A stretch of DNA of 64,000 nucleotides from Maricaulis sp965242785. Its GTDB lineage: Bacteria; Pseudomonadota; Alphaproteobacteria; Caulobacterales; Maricaulaceae. The notes beneath the pieces are model-generated. The model ran no database searches and was not told the DNA's origin. It saw nothing but the letters and a program-made list of their open reading frames with translations. The stretch covers positions 186,001-250,000 of the forward strand of contig CBDETA010000001.1 of the NCBI GenBank assembly GCA_965242785.1, read 5' to 3'. How positions within the stretch are numbered: position 1 is the first letter of the stretch; each line of letters begins with the position of its first letter. A program made the translations under genes and the position numbers. Shown here in pieces: positions 1 to 8,577 of this stretch.

Positions 1-1947
1 CTGGCTTTCCATCACCTCTTCCAGGATGTCGCTGATCCCGCGTGTAATGGTCTTCGGGGTGATGCCGTGTTCTTCGTTGTAGGCGATCTGCTTGGTGCGG
101 CGTCGTGTGGTCTCGTCCATGGCGCGTTGCATGGAGCCGGTGATGGTGTCGGCGTAGAGGATGACCTTCGAGTCAGCGTTTCTCGCGGCGCGGCCGATGG
201 TCTGGACGAGGGAGGTTTCTGATCTCAGGAAGCCTTCCTTGTCGGCGTCGAGGATGGCGACGAGGCCGCATTCGGGGATGTCGAGGCCTTCGCGCAGGAG
301 GTTGATGCCGACCAGCACGTCATAGACGCCCAGGCGCAGATCGCGGATCAGCTCGATGCGTTCCACCGTGTCGACATCGGAGTGCATGTAGCGGACCTTC
401 AGGCCCTGCTCGTGCATGTATTCGGTGAGGTCCTCGGCCATGCGCTTGGTCAGTGTGGTGATCAGGGTGCGATAGCCGTTCCCGGCGGCGCGGCGGGCCT
501 CGTCGATGACATCATCGACCTGGCTGGCGCCGTCCTTGGCAACGGGGCGGACCTCGACCGGCGGGTCGATCAGGCCGGTGGGGCGGATCACCTGTTCGGT
601 GAAGACGCCGCCGGTCTGGTTCAGCTCCCAACTGCCGGGCGTGGCCGAGACCGAGATGGTCTGCGGGCGCATGGCGTCCCATTCCTCGAATTTGAGCGGC
701 CGGTTGTCGAGGCAGGAGGGCAGGCGGAAGCCGTGATCGGCGAGGGTTTTCTTGCGGTTGTAGTCGCCCTTGTACATCGCCCCGAGCTGGGGGATGGAGA
801 CATGGCTCTCATCGGCAAAGACGAGGGCGTCTTCCGGCAGGTATTCGAACAGGGTGGGCGGCGGCTCGCCCGGCTTGCGGCCGGTGAGATAGCGCGAATA
901 GTTCTCGATGCCGGCGCAGGAGCCGGTCGCCTCCATCATCTCCAGGTCGAACTCGGTACGCTGTTGCAGGCGCTGGGCTTCCAGGAGCTTGCCCTCGGCC
1001 TCCATCCAGGCGAGGCGTTCCTTGAGCTCCCGCTTGATCTGGACGATGGCCTGGTTGAGCGTCGGACGCGGCGTGACATAGTGCGAATTGGCGTAGAACT
1101 TGACGCTCTTGAGATCGGTGATGGCCTTGCCGGTCAGGGGATCGAACTCGGTGATCGCCTCGACCTCGTCGCCGAAGAAGGTGAGCCGCCAGGCGCGGTC
1201 GTCATAGTGGGCCGGGAAGACCTCCAGATTGTCGCCGCGCAGGCGGAAACTGCCGCGGATGAAGGCGGCGTCATTGCGGGTGTATTGCAGGTCGACCAGC
1301 TGGCGCATGACCTGGCGCGGATCGATCTCGTCGCCCGGCTTCACCTCGAAAGTCATCGCCGTATAGGTCTCCACCGAGCCGATGCCGTAGATGCAGGAGA
1401 CCGAGGCGACGATGATGACGTCGTCCCGCTCGAGGATGGCGCGGGTGGCGGCGTGGCGCATCCGGTCGATGGCCTCGTTGATCGACGATTCCTTCTCGAT
1501 ATAGGTGTCGGTGCGCGGCACATAGGCCTCGGGCATGTAGTAGTCGTAATAGGAGACGAAATACTCCACCGCATTGGCCGGGAAGAAGCTCTTGAACTCG
1601 CCATAGAGCTGGGCGGCCAGGGTCTTGTTGGGGGCCAGGATCAGGGCCGGGCGCTGCACCGCCTCGATGATCTTGGCCATGGTGAAGGTCTTGCCGGTGC
1701 CGGTGGCGCCGAGCAGGACCTGGTCGCGCTCGGCGTTGTTGAGGCCCTCCACCAGTTCGGCGATGGCGGCGGGCTGGTCGCCCTTGGGCTCGTATTCGGA
1801 GACGCATTTGAAGCGCTGGCCGCCTTCGGACTTGTCCGGGCGGGCCGGGCGGTGCGGCGTCCAGTCGCCGGCCGGGGCCGGGACCAGCTGGTCCAGCACG
1901 AAGTCCTCCGGGGCGGTGAGCGTGTCGTCGACGGTGAGGCGGGTCAT
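1..1947 (-). CDS. uvrB: UvrABC system protein B (excinuclease subunit B), 3' end cut by window edge
   Basis: DNA-damage helicase subunit of nucleotide excision repair; it is loaded by UvrA, verifies the lesion and recruits UvrC. Seen: Walker A GATGTGKT at residues 80-87, the beta-hairpin region with VSYYDYYMPEAYVP, a DEAD-like box (FADESHVSIPQ), and helicase motifs including GINLLREGLD and QTIGRAARN. The gene runs off the left edge after about 649 codons, so the C-terminal UVR motif that contacts UvrC lies outside. About 45 extra residues precede the usual UvrB N-terminus. I chose the ATG at 1945-1947, which begins MTRLTVDDTL; the ribosome-binding site is weak. It stands alone, divergent from the response regulators. 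Confidence 0.97.
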   Translation of the reverse strand, partial: MTRLTVDDTLTAPEDFVLDQLVPAPAGDWTPHRPARPDKSEGGQRFKCVSEYEPKGDQPAAIAELVEGLNNAERDQVLLGATGTGKTFTMAKIIEAVQRPALILAPNKTLAAQLYGEFKSFFPANAVEYFVSYYDYYMPEAYVPRTDTYIEKESSINEAIDRMRHAATRAILERDDVIIVASVSCIYGIGSVETYTAMTFEVKPGDEIDPRQVMRQLVDLQYTRNDAAFIRGSFRLRGDNLEVFPAHYDDRAWRLTFFGDEVEAITEFDPLTGKAITDLKSVKFYANSHYVTPRPTLNQAIVQIKRELKERLAWMEAEGKLLEAQRLQQRTEFDLEMMEATGSCAGIENYSRYLTGRKPGEPPPTLFEYLPEDALVFADESHVSIPQLGAMYKGDYNRKKTLADHGFRLPSCLDNRPLKFEEWDAMRPQTISVSATPGSWELNQTGGVFTEQVIRPTGLIDPPVEVRPVAKDGASQVDDVIDEARRAAGNGYRTLITTLTKRMAEDLTEYMHEQGLKVRYMHSDVDTVERIELIRDLRLGVYDVLVGINLLREGLDIPECGLVAILDADKEGFLRSETSLVQTIGRAARNADSKVILYADTITGSMQRAMDETTRRRTKQIAYNEEHGITPKTITRGISDILEEVMESQ

Positions 1948-2161
1948 GCCGGCGAATATGCGGTCTCGCGTGCGCCGGGGCCAGAGGGGGCGCTGCGGGC
2001 GGGCCGGGGTCCTTGCCAGCATGGTGTCAGGAGAGGGCTGTATTTGGCGCGGGAAGGCGAGTCCGGGGTCCCGCAAAAATTGTCATACGGAATCACCGGC
2101 GACTCATCAGGCGTTAAACATGCTGTGCGTAGAGTGAGGATGACATTTGATGGAGGAGACC

Positions 2162-2596
2162 ATGTCAGTCCTTGGTGATGCAGCAATCAATATTCTTCTG
2201 GTCGACGACAGCCGCCCGGTTCGAACCGTCCTGAAGACGCTGCTTTGCGGACTCGGCGTGACGCGGATCTACGAGGCGGAAAACCGCGAAGAGGCCTTCA
2301 TCATGGCACGCGTCTGCCGCCCCGACCTGGCGATCATCGACTATGATCTGGGGTCGGAGACCGGTGTGGAACTGGTGAAAGCCTTCCGCGACGCGGCCAA
2401 GAGCCCGATGCCGGACCTGCCGCTGATCCTCCTGTCGCCCACCGGCCAGGACCATCTGGCGGCCGGCGCCCGCGAAGCCGGGGTCGATGCCGTCCTGCCC
2501 AAGCCGGTCACGGCGCGGATGCTGGGCGACAAGATCGCCGAGCTGACCGAAGGCGAAGCGGCGGAAGTCGACATCGTCGAACACAAGCGGGCCTGA
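2162..2596 (+). CDS. single-domain response regulator (receiver only), 144 aa
   Basis: CheY-like receiver with no output domain. Seen: acidic pair in LLVDDSRPV, phospho-acceptor Asp in IIDYDLGSETG, Ser in LLSPTG at the Thr/Ser position and the conserved Lys in LPKPVT, so it should be phosphorylatable. The ATG at 2162 is preceded by GGAGGAG at 2152-2158, which decides the start over an upstream in-frame TTG. First of three receiver genes in a row; it is more diverged from the other two than they are from each other. It probably works by protein-protein contact in a phosphorelay. Partner unknown; no kinase is adjacent. Confidence 0.9.
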   Translation: MSVLGDAAINILLVDDSRPVRTVLKTLLCGLGVTRIYEAENREEAFIMARVCRPDLAIIDYDLGSETGVELVKAFRDAAKSPMPDLPLILLSPTGQDHLAAGAREAGVDAVLPKPVTARMLGDKIAELTEGEAAEVDIVEHKRA

Positions 2597-2636
2597 TCCG
2601 GCGCCTGCCGCCCACCCTGTCGGGGAGTTGTCGACC

Positions 2637-3113
2637 GTGCTCAACGGAATGCGGATACTCGTTGTCGAGGACCTGGAGTCGATCCGGGAGCTGGTCTCGC
2701 GCCTGCTCCTGGGTCTGGGCTGCAAGCAGGTCCACACGGCCGCCGACACGCGCAGTGCCAAGCACAAGATCGACCGGCTCGGCTTTGATGCGGTGCTGCT
2801 GGACTATGACCTGGCCGGCGAGAACGGGCTCGACCTGCTGCGCCGGCTGCGCCGCGACACCTGGCATTTCAACCGCGAAGTGCCGGTGATCATCCTGACC
2901 GGCAATAACGAGGCCGACACCATACGCGACTCCGTCGCGCTGGGCGCCAATGCCTTCCTGGTCAAGCCGGTGATGCCGGACCGCCTCGGACAGCGCATTC
3001 TCGACGTGACCGCCAAGACCGGCTGGCGCCGGCCGCCCGACCGCGGCACGGATCCCGATCCGGCCACCAAGCGCGAGGACGTCGAGCCCGAGGAAGACAC
3101 GCACTGGCTCTAG
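2637..3113 (+). CDS. single-domain response regulator, 158 aa (paralogue of next gene)
   Basis: Receiver domain followed by a short acidic tail. Seen: VVEDLESIRELVS, phospho-Asp in LLDYDLAGENG, Thr in ILTGNNE and Lys in FLVKPVMPDRLGQRI. The GTG at 2637 is chosen: CGGGGAG at 2621-2627 lies 9 nt upstream, while the in-frame TTG at 2628 directly abuts it. The same geometry holds for the next gene. The tail after the receiver (W-R-R-P, then Asp/Glu-rich, ending H-W-L) is shared in outline with the next protein, suggesting a conserved C-terminal contact. Forty nt follow the first regulator, so co-transcription is likely. Confidence 0.88.
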   Translation: MLNGMRILVVEDLESIRELVSRLLLGLGCKQVHTAADTRSAKHKIDRLGFDAVLLDYDLAGENGLDLLRRLRRDTWHFNREVPVIILTGNNEADTIRDSVALGANAFLVKPVMPDRLGQRILDVTAKTGWRRPPDRGTDPDPATKREDVEPEEDTHWL

Positions 3114-3229
3114 CCGGATGGCCGCCGGCCGCCGGTTTTCCCGATTGCCGCGAACAAGCAGCCTAGCCAAGCCCACAGTTTCGGGGCAAGCATGGGGTCC
3201 GTTCCCTGTTGAGTCCGGAGACTGCCCTG

Positions 3230-3682
3230 GTGCTGGAAGGCCGACGCATCCTGATCGTTGAAGACATGGAGTCGATCCGCAAGCTGGTCTCGCGCCTGCT
3301 GAAGGCTCTGGGCTGCGAACAGGTGCATGTTGCCGCCAATATCGCCGGCGCCCGGACCAAGCTGGATCAGCTCGGTTTCGACGCGGTGCTGCTGGATTAT
3401 GATCTGTCCGGCGAGAACGGCCTGTCCCTGCTGCAACACCTGCGGCGCGATACCTGGCAGCTCAACAAGGGCGTGCCGGTGATCCTGCTGACCGGCCATG
3501 GCGATCCGGAACTGATCCAGGACGCCGCCGCGATCGGTGCAGACGCTGTCATCGTCAAACCGGTCATGCCGGACCGGCTGGGCCAGCGCATCCTCAATGT
3601 CATCACCAAGTCCAGCTGGCAGCGCCCCGCCGACAAGGGCCCGGACCAGGATCCGGGTGATGAGGTGAAGGTGTGGCTGTAG
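3230..3682 (+). CDS. single-domain response regulator, 150 aa (paralogue of preceding gene)
   Basis: Receiver-only protein. Seen: IVEDMESIRKLVS, phospho-Asp in LLDYDLSGENG, Thr in LLTGHGD and Lys in VIVKPVMPDRLGQRI. It matches its upstream neighbour over long stretches (DAVLLDYDL.GENGL, RRDTW, KPVMPDRLGQRIL), so the two arose by tandem duplication. The tail has W-Q-R-P and ends V-W-L. GTG at 3230 is preceded by CCGGAG; an in-frame TTG lies at 3209. About 116 nt separate it from the previous gene, so it may have its own promoter. Partner kinase not visible here. Confidence 0.87.
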   Translation: MLEGRRILIVEDMESIRKLVSRLLKALGCEQVHVAANIAGARTKLDQLGFDAVLLDYDLSGENGLSLLQHLRRDTWQLNKGVPVILLTGHGDPELIQDAAAIGADAVIVKPVMPDRLGQRILNVITKSSWQRPADKGPDQDPGDEVKVWL

Positions 3683-3715
3683 GGGCCGGTTGGCCCGGCA
3701 GGTTCCCGCAAAGCC

Positions 3716-4513
3716 TCACTCGGCGACGCTTTCCTTGCCGTCCCGGTTCTCCCGGCCCAGCGGCATTTTGCTGACATCCTTGAACAGCAGGATGTCGATG
3801 ACCCGTTTCGAGGCGCCGTCATAGAAGCCGGCCTCGCCGCGGAAATCGCGCGGGTTCTCGAAGGTGCCGAACAGGATGTCGAGGATGGCGAGCTCGCTGT
3901 AGTTCTTGGCGTGCACGCCGCGTTCATGGTGCACGCTGTGGCTCTCGGGGCGCTGGATGATGTAGCCGATCCAGCGCGGCGTGCGGATATTGGTGTGGGT
4001 GAAGATCGCCATCGCCGTGGTGGCCAGCAGGGTGACCGTGGCGGCCTGGGCATCGAGCCCGACCAGCAGGACCAGCGCCAGGCTGCCGAAGAAGGCAAAG
4101 CCGGCGGCGTCCAGCGGGCTGAAATAGAAGGCCCCGATGGTGTCCACGCGCTCGGCGCTGTGATGCATCTGGTGAAAGCCCAGCCAGAGCGGATCGAAGG
4201 TGTGCATCGCCCGGTGCCAGACATAGACGCCGGTCTCGAACACCAGGATGCCGATCGCCACGCCGGCCCAGACATTGAGGCCGGACAGGTCTATCAATTG
4301 ATAGGGCGCCAACAGGGGATCCCAGATCATCGGCAGATAGGTGGCGAGAAAGAAATACACCACGAAGACGATGAAGCCCTTCAGGCGCCAGCCCGGCACG
4401 GCCGGCAGCTTGCGGGCCGGTGCGACAGCCTCCAGCAGGATGAAGCCGAAATAGATGGCAAAAATGGCAATGGAAATCGGATCCGCGAGGACCTCCAAAG
4501 GTGTTGGCAACAT
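3716..4513 (-). CDS. sterol desaturase / fatty acid hydroxylase family membrane di-iron enzyme, 265 aa
   Basis: Integral-membrane oxygenase of the fatty acid hydroxylase superfamily; these hydroxylate or desaturate lipids with a di-iron centre. Seen: the histidine clusters HRAMH, HQMHHS and HSVHHERGVHAKNY, with hydrophobic segments between (IAIFAIYFGFILLEAV, FIVFVVYFFLATYLP, VAIGILVFETGVYVW). Start MLPTPLEVL at 4513 has AGGGGG upstream; a longer in-frame start at 4555 adds 14 residues without a better site. Single gene converging on the response regulators. Substrate unknown: the family also includes carotenoid and sterol enzymes. Confidence 0.88.
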   Translation of the reverse strand: MLPTPLEVLADPISIAIFAIYFGFILLEAVAPARKLPAVPGWRLKGFIVFVVYFFLATYLPMIWDPLLAPYQLIDLSGLNVWAGVAIGILVFETGVYVWHRAMHTFDPLWLGFHQMHHSAERVDTIGAFYFSPLDAAGFAFFGSLALVLLVGLDAQAATVTLLATTAMAIFTHTNIRTPRWIGYIIQRPESHSVHHERGVHAKNYSELAILDILFGTFENPRDFRGEAGFYDGASKRVIDILLFKDVSKMPLGRENRDGKESVAE

Positions 4514-5163
4514 CGAGGGCCCCCTGAGATTGAGCGCCCAGCCTATTAGGGGCACCCCTGAGCGGCAAGTTTCGCGGACCCGGCGCCGCTCTATCCTCGT
4601 GAAGCGTTGTCATGAGCAGCACGCACAGGCTGCCCGGTTCGCCATCAAGGCTCTGAAATGCCGAGCATTTCCCTGCTTTGCTCCGAACGCGCGCCGCGAA
4701 ACCTTATCCCCACCCCCGCCGGGCACCGTACAATCCTCCCACGTTCCCGCTGCCGCTGTGCACAGGCGTGACGGGACGGGTGGCGCTGACGCGGGTCTGG
4801 CCGGACCGTGTCTTAATCGGCTTCACCGGGTTGCAGACGGTCTGGACGGACAGTGACTACCCAAGCCTATACCGACATCCCGAAAGGATCGTCTGCAATG
4901 CCCCCACCGCCGGCGCGGAAGCGCCAGGCGCTGAGGGTGTTTCCCGAACCTCGAAAACCAATTCCCATTTCTGCCGGCCGCAGCCCGGCAACCGCCGGGC
5001 GGAGAGCCGGGACCTCCTGACCCACGGCCTCGCTCGCCGCATCCAATGAGAGGTCCCGGATAGCGCTGCGCGCTTCCGGGAAAAATGCGTGTGCGGTTTG
5101 AGGTCCAAGCGGATTGAAAGGTCGGCCGTGGAAACCCGACGCGCCCCGCGCGACACCACCCCC
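4514..5163. other. gene-poor stretch of about 650 bp
   Basis: Lies between the start of the desaturase-family gene and the stop of the TSUP permease. I find no convincing gene: open frames here have unnatural composition (runs of Arg/Pro/Ala), and I see no tRNA-like fold. A 40-codon frame begins at the ATG near 4898 behind AAAGGA but reads like low-complexity sequence. The right part carries palindromes (see the repeat at 5007-5081). It may hold the desaturase promoter and a decayed repeat. Confidence 0.6.
5007..5081. repeat. overlapping extragenic palindromes
   Basis: CCGGGACCTC at 5007-5016 is exactly complementary to GAGGTCCCGG at 5050-5059. The second arm also overlaps a compact hairpin at 5054-5081 (TCCCGGATAGCGC, loop TGC, GCGCTTCCGGGA, one bulged T). 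The two structures compete for the same bases. Sequences of this TCCCGG...CCGGGA type are commonly dispersed repeats in related genomes; that is from memory, not searched. Confidence 0.6.
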
Positions 5164-5913
5164 TCAAACCCAAGCCCGCACCGCAAACACCACCGTCATC
5201 ACCCCACCCGTCACGATGATCCCCGCTCGCACTACCGCATCCGGCAGCCAGCGCGCCAGCGGGACGCCGGCATAGCCGCCGGCCAGCGCGGCGGCGGCCA
5301 TCACCAGTCCGGCCTGCCAGACGATCAGCCCGCTAAAGGCAAACACGCTCACCGAGATCACCGCCAGCACCAGCGAGGCGAACATTTTCAGCGCGTTGGC
5401 CTGGTGGATGCCGGTGATGCCCCACAGGGCGAAGAGCGCCATCAGCGCGATTCCGACGCCGCCATTGAAATAGCCGCCATAGATGGAGACGGCGAACAGG
5501 CCGGCCGCCTGCAGGGGCGGGGAGGCCAGTCGCCAGCGTGCCGGGGTGCGGCTCAGCCGGCCCCCGAAGGCGAACAGGGCCGTTGCCAGCGCCATCAGGG
5601 CCGGTACCAGACCCAGGAAGACATCATTCGGTGTCACCCGCAGCAGCAACGCACCGCACAGACCGCCCGCCAGCACGCTGATGGCCCAGAAAGCGAGCTT
5701 GGCCGGGCTCACCTGTCGCAACTCGCGCGCATAGCCCGCCGTGCCGGAAACATAGCCCGGTGCGACGGCAAAACCGCTGGTCGCATTGGCGACAATCGGC
5801 GGATAACCGGCCGCCAATAGCGCGGGCAGGGTCAGGAAGGTTCCCCCGCCGGCCAGCGTGTTCAGCACGCCGGCCGCGAAGGCGGCCAGGACGAGAAGGA
5901 CGAGCTCGCTCAC
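5164..5913 (-). CDS. TSUP-family (TauE/SafE) membrane permease, 249 aa
   Basis: Putative anion permease of the sulfite exporter TauE/SafE family. Seen: about eight hydrophobic segments, with the family-typical N-terminal run LVLLVLAAFAAGVLNTLAGGGTFL and a pseudo-repeat in the second half (FNGGVGIALMALFAL). Start MSELVL at 5913 follows the thioesterase stop by 10 nt, so it is probably translated from the same mRNA as the two genes upstream on the minus strand. The substrate (sulfite, sulfoacetate or another organosulfur anion) cannot be told from sequence. Confidence 0.9.
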   Translation of the reverse strand: MSELVLLVLAAFAAGVLNTLAGGGTFLTLPALLAAGYPPIVANATSGFAVAPGYVSGTAGYARELRQVSPAKLAFWAISVLAGGLCGALLLRVTPNDVFLGLVPALMALATALFAFGGRLSRTPARWRLASPPLQAAGLFAVSIYGGYFNGGVGIALMALFALWGITGIHQANALKMFASLVLAVISVSVFAFSGLIVWQAGLVMAAAALAGGYAGVPLARWLPDAVVRAGIIVTGGVMTVVFAVRAWV

Positions 5914-5923
5914 ACCGGCCGTC

Positions 5924-6349
5924 TCAGCGCTGGCGCAGGCGCTTGATCGTGCCGGAGAAGTTGAGGCAGGGCTCGCCGCCGGCCGTGATCACACCGCGCA
6001 CGAAGATCAGCGATCCGCCTGCCCGCATCACCTCGCCGCGGGCCTCCACCAGATCGCCCACGACCGCACCGCGCAGGAATTCGGCGTTGAAGCCCACCGT
6101 CACCCCGTAGCCCGACGGGGCCAGGTCCTCATGGGCAATTCCGAACAGGGCAAAGTCGGCAAAGCTCATCAAACAGCCGCCATGCAGCGAGCCCATGCCG
6201 TTGACATGCTTCTCCTCGACCCGGAAAGCACACACGGCCTCGCCGTCCTTCTGGGTGAAATAGAAGGGACCGGCGGTCTGTTCGAACGGGTCATTGGGCC
6301 AGTATTGCCAGCCGGCGAACTCGCCGGACGGGGCGAAATGCTGTGTCAT
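5924..6349 (-). CDS. PaaI-type hotdog-fold thioesterase, 141 aa
   Basis: Acyl-CoA thioesterase of the PaaI/YdiI hotdog superfamily, which hydrolyses aryl- or acyl-CoA in the cytoplasm. Seen: the signature around HGGCLMSFADFALFG, matching the family HGG-x-A motif, and a beta-rich C-terminal half (RGEVMRAGGSLIFVRGVI). Length is normal for a single hotdog domain. Middle gene of a minus-strand run yqgE, thioesterase, permease with gaps of 37 and 10 nt. Substrate not predictable. Confidence 0.88.
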   Translation of the reverse strand: MTQHFAPSGEFAGWQYWPNDPFEQTAGPFYFTQKDGEAVCAFRVEEKHVNGMGSLHGGCLMSFADFALFGIAHEDLAPSGYGVTVGFNAEFLRGAVVGDLVEARGEVMRAGGSLIFVRGVITAGGEPCLNFSGTIKRLRQR

Positions 6350-6386
6350 GGGAGGATCTTGCCTGTTTTTCTGTCTGGCCGTCAGG

Positions 6387-6983
6387 CTAGGCGTGACCGG
6401 CCATGAAGGACAAGTGTTCCGGTGTCACCCCGATCCGGTCCAGCGCGCCCTGCCACTTGGCCTCGTTGGCGGTGTCGAAGATCAGCGCCTCGTCCGGCTC
6501 GGTGACCAGCCAGGCATTGGCCGCCAGCTCGCTCTCCAGCTGACCCGCGCCCCAGCCGGCATAGCCCAGCGCCAGAAGGCTGCGCCGCGGCGGCGAGGCC
6601 GAGGCGATCGCTTCCAGCACATCCTTCGTGGCGGTCAGCGAGAGGCCGTCACAGACGGACAGGGTCGAGTCGGCCGTCGCATAATCGGTGGTGTGGATGA
6701 CAAAGCCGCGGTCGCGGTCCACCGGTCCGCCCAGCAGCACGGCCCGGTCCGGCGCATCGTCGGGATGGGAAATGCCCAGCTGGGCGAACAATTCCGGCAG
6801 GCGCAGGCCGTCGACCGGCTTGTTGATCACGATTCCCATTGCATGCTCGGCAGAATGATCGCACATCAGGATCACCGTACGATCAAAACGGGGATCGCCA
6901 ATGCTCGGCGTCGCCACCAGCAGTTTTCCGCCCAGGAAGCTGTCACTCACATCGGTTGGCGTGTCAGGCTGCATGACCGGCAT
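6387..6983 (-). CDS. YqgE/AlgH family protein, 198 aa
   Basis: Conserved bacterial protein of the UPF0301 family (YqgE/AlgH); molecular role still unclear. Seen: the family N-terminal block GGKLLVATPSIGDPRFDRTV followed by LMCDHSAEHAMGIVINKPV, and the YAGWGAGQLESEL block near the C-terminus. Two nearby starts, MPVMQP at 6983 and the Met three residues later, are equally possible. First gene of the minus-strand run; divergent from the peroxiredoxin gene with about 90 bp between them. Confidence 0.92.
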   Translation of the reverse strand: MPVMQPDTPTDVSDSFLGGKLLVATPSIGDPRFDRTVILMCDHSAEHAMGIVINKPVDGLRLPELFAQLGISHPDDAPDRAVLLGGPVDRDRGFVIHTTDYATADSTLSVCDGLSLTATKDVLEAIASASPPRRSLLALGYAGWGAGQLESELAANAWLVTEPDEALIFDTANEAKWQGALDRIGVTPEHLSFMAGHA

Positions 6984-7072
6984 GTTCGCCCCAAACAGGG
7001 GATGCGTCCAGCCATCTTCCCTCTATCCTGACGTGCGGCAAAGCGCCATTCTAAACCCCTAGGAGAATCAAG

Positions 7073-7570
7073 ATGACCCTTGCTGTCGGAGACAAACTGC
7101 CCGAGGCGACCTTCATGACCATGACGGCCGACGGCCCGAACAAGCTGACCACGGCCGACGTGTTCGCCGGCAAGACGGTCGCGCTGTTCGCCGTGCCGGG
7201 CGCCTTCACCCCGACCTGTTCGGCCAAACACCTGCCGGGCTTTGTCGAGAAGGCCGATGCCATCAAGGCCAAGGGTGTCGACACCATCGCCTGCCTGTCC
7301 GTCAATGATGTCTTCGTCATGGACGCCTGGGGCAAGTCCCAGAATGCGGGCGACAAGGTTCTGATGCTGGCCGACGGCAATGGCGATTTTGCCAAGGCGA
7401 CCGGTCTGGAAATGGACGGGACCGGTTTCGGCATGGGCACGCGCGCCAAGCGCTTCTCCATGCTGGTCAAGGACGGCGTCATCGCCGAGTTGAACATTGA
7501 AGGCCCGGGTGAGTTCAAGGTGTCGTCCGCCGATCACATCCTGGGTCAACTGGACGGGGTGTCCGCCTAG
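7073..7570 (+). CDS. peroxiredoxin, Prx5/AhpC-TSA type, 165 aa
   Basis: Thiol peroxidase that reduces H2O2 and organic peroxides. Seen: the peroxidatic Cys in VPGAFTPTCSAKHLPGF, the exact Prx5-subfamily signature, and a second Cys in TIACLSVND that may act as resolving residue. The protein has no signal peptide, so it is cytoplasmic. The ATG at 7073 is preceded by AGGAGAA. Same strand as the following stomatin/NfeD pair but separated by 43 nt. Confidence 0.95.
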   Translation: MTLAVGDKLPEATFMTMTADGPNKLTTADVFAGKTVALFAVPGAFTPTCSAKHLPGFVEKADAIKAKGVDTIACLSVNDVFVMDAWGKSQNAGDKVLMLADGNGDFAKATGLEMDGTGFGMGTRAKRFSMLVKDGVIAELNIEGPGEFKVSSADHILGQLDGVSA

Positions 7571-7613
7571 GCTCCGGCCCGGGCGCCCGACACCTGAATT
7601 TGGGAGGGTTCGC

Positions 7614-8555
7614 ATGGATTTTGGTTTGATTGGTATCGGTGTCCTGTTCCTGTTGGCACTGTTCATCATCGCCTCGGTGATCAAGACCGTGCCGCAGGGC
7701 CGGGAATTCACCGTCGAGCGCTTTGGCCGCTTCACGCGAACCCTCAAGCCCGGGCTCCACTTCCTCGTGCCCTTCATCGACAATGTCGGGTACAAGATGA
7801 ACATGCGCGAGCGCGTGCTCGACGTGCCCAACCAGGATGTCATCACCAAGGACAATGCGACCGTCTCGGTCGATGCCGTGGTGTTCATCCAGGTGCTGGA
7901 CGCGCCGCGCGCCGCCTATGAAGTCGACAATCTGGACTTCGCCATCATCAATCTCGCCCTGACCAATGTGCGGACCGTGATCGGTGCCATGGACCTGGAT
8001 GAAACCCTGTCCAAGCGCGACGAGATCAATGCCCGCCTGTTGTCGGTGATCGATGCGGCGACCAATCCCTGGGGCGTCAAGGTGACCCGGATCGAGATCC
8101 GCGACCTGTCGCCGCCGGTCGACATCACCGAGGCCATGGCCCGGCAGATGAAGGCCGAGCGTCTCAAGCGCGCCGAGATCCTGGAAGCGGAAGGCGCCAA
8201 GCAGTCGCAGATCCTGCGCGCAGAAGGCCTCAAGGAAGCCGCCATCCGCGAGGCCGAAGGCCGTCGGGAAAGCGCCTTTCTGGATGCCGAGGCCCGTGAA
8301 CGCGAAGCCGAGGCCGAGGCCAAGGCGACCCAGCTGGTCTCCGACGCCATCGCCAAGGGTGATGTTTCGGCGATCAACTACTTCCTGGGCCAGAAATATG
8401 TCGAAGCCTTCGGCAAGCTGGCGACCAGCGAACAGCAGCGCACGGTGATCATCCCGGCCGAGTTCTCCAACATCATCGGCACCATCACCGGGGTCGGCGA
8501 GCTGGGCAAGGCGGCGCATTCCGCCGTCAGCGAAGCGACGCGCAAATCCACCTGA
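7614..8555 (+). CDS. SPFH/band-7 (stomatin/QmcA-like) membrane protein, 313 aa
   Basis: Paraslipin-type protein that forms oligomeric rings on the inner membrane and often acts with NfeD partners in membrane quality control. Seen: an N-terminal membrane anchor (LIGIGVLFLLALFIIA), the SPFH core (TVPQGREFTVERFGRFTRTL, MRERVLDVPNQDV), and a charged Ala/Glu-rich coiled coil from about residue 190 to 250. The ATG at 7614 has GGGAGG at 7602-7607. The NfeD gene follows after 22 nt, the classic pair. Confidence 0.95.
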   Translation: MDFGLIGIGVLFLLALFIIASVIKTVPQGREFTVERFGRFTRTLKPGLHFLVPFIDNVGYKMNMRERVLDVPNQDVITKDNATVSVDAVVFIQVLDAPRAAYEVDNLDFAIINLALTNVRTVIGAMDLDETLSKRDEINARLLSVIDAATNPWGVKVTRIEIRDLSPPVDITEAMARQMKAERLKRAEILEAEGAKQSQILRAEGLKEAAIREAEGRRESAFLDAEAREREAEAEAKATQLVSDAIAKGDVSAINYFLGQKYVEAFGKLATSEQQRTVIIPAEFSNIIGTITGVGELGKAAHSAVSEATRKST

Positions 8556-8577
8556 TCAGACACGGAGGAGGAGGGAG

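Noticed and set aside
382..2178. Long open frame (about 600 codons) on the plus strand opposite uvrB
   Set aside because: Composition is typical of antisense to a GC-rich gene (Gly/Ala/Val/Arg/Asp rich), no motif, and uvrB is certain on the other strand. Similar frames opposite gcvPA/PB, argS, the TonB receptor and DUF4175 were dropped for the same reason.
4678..5049. Possible short genes in the gene-poor stretch
   Set aside because: Arg/Pro/Ala-rich translations without a motif; palindromes explain the conserved look.
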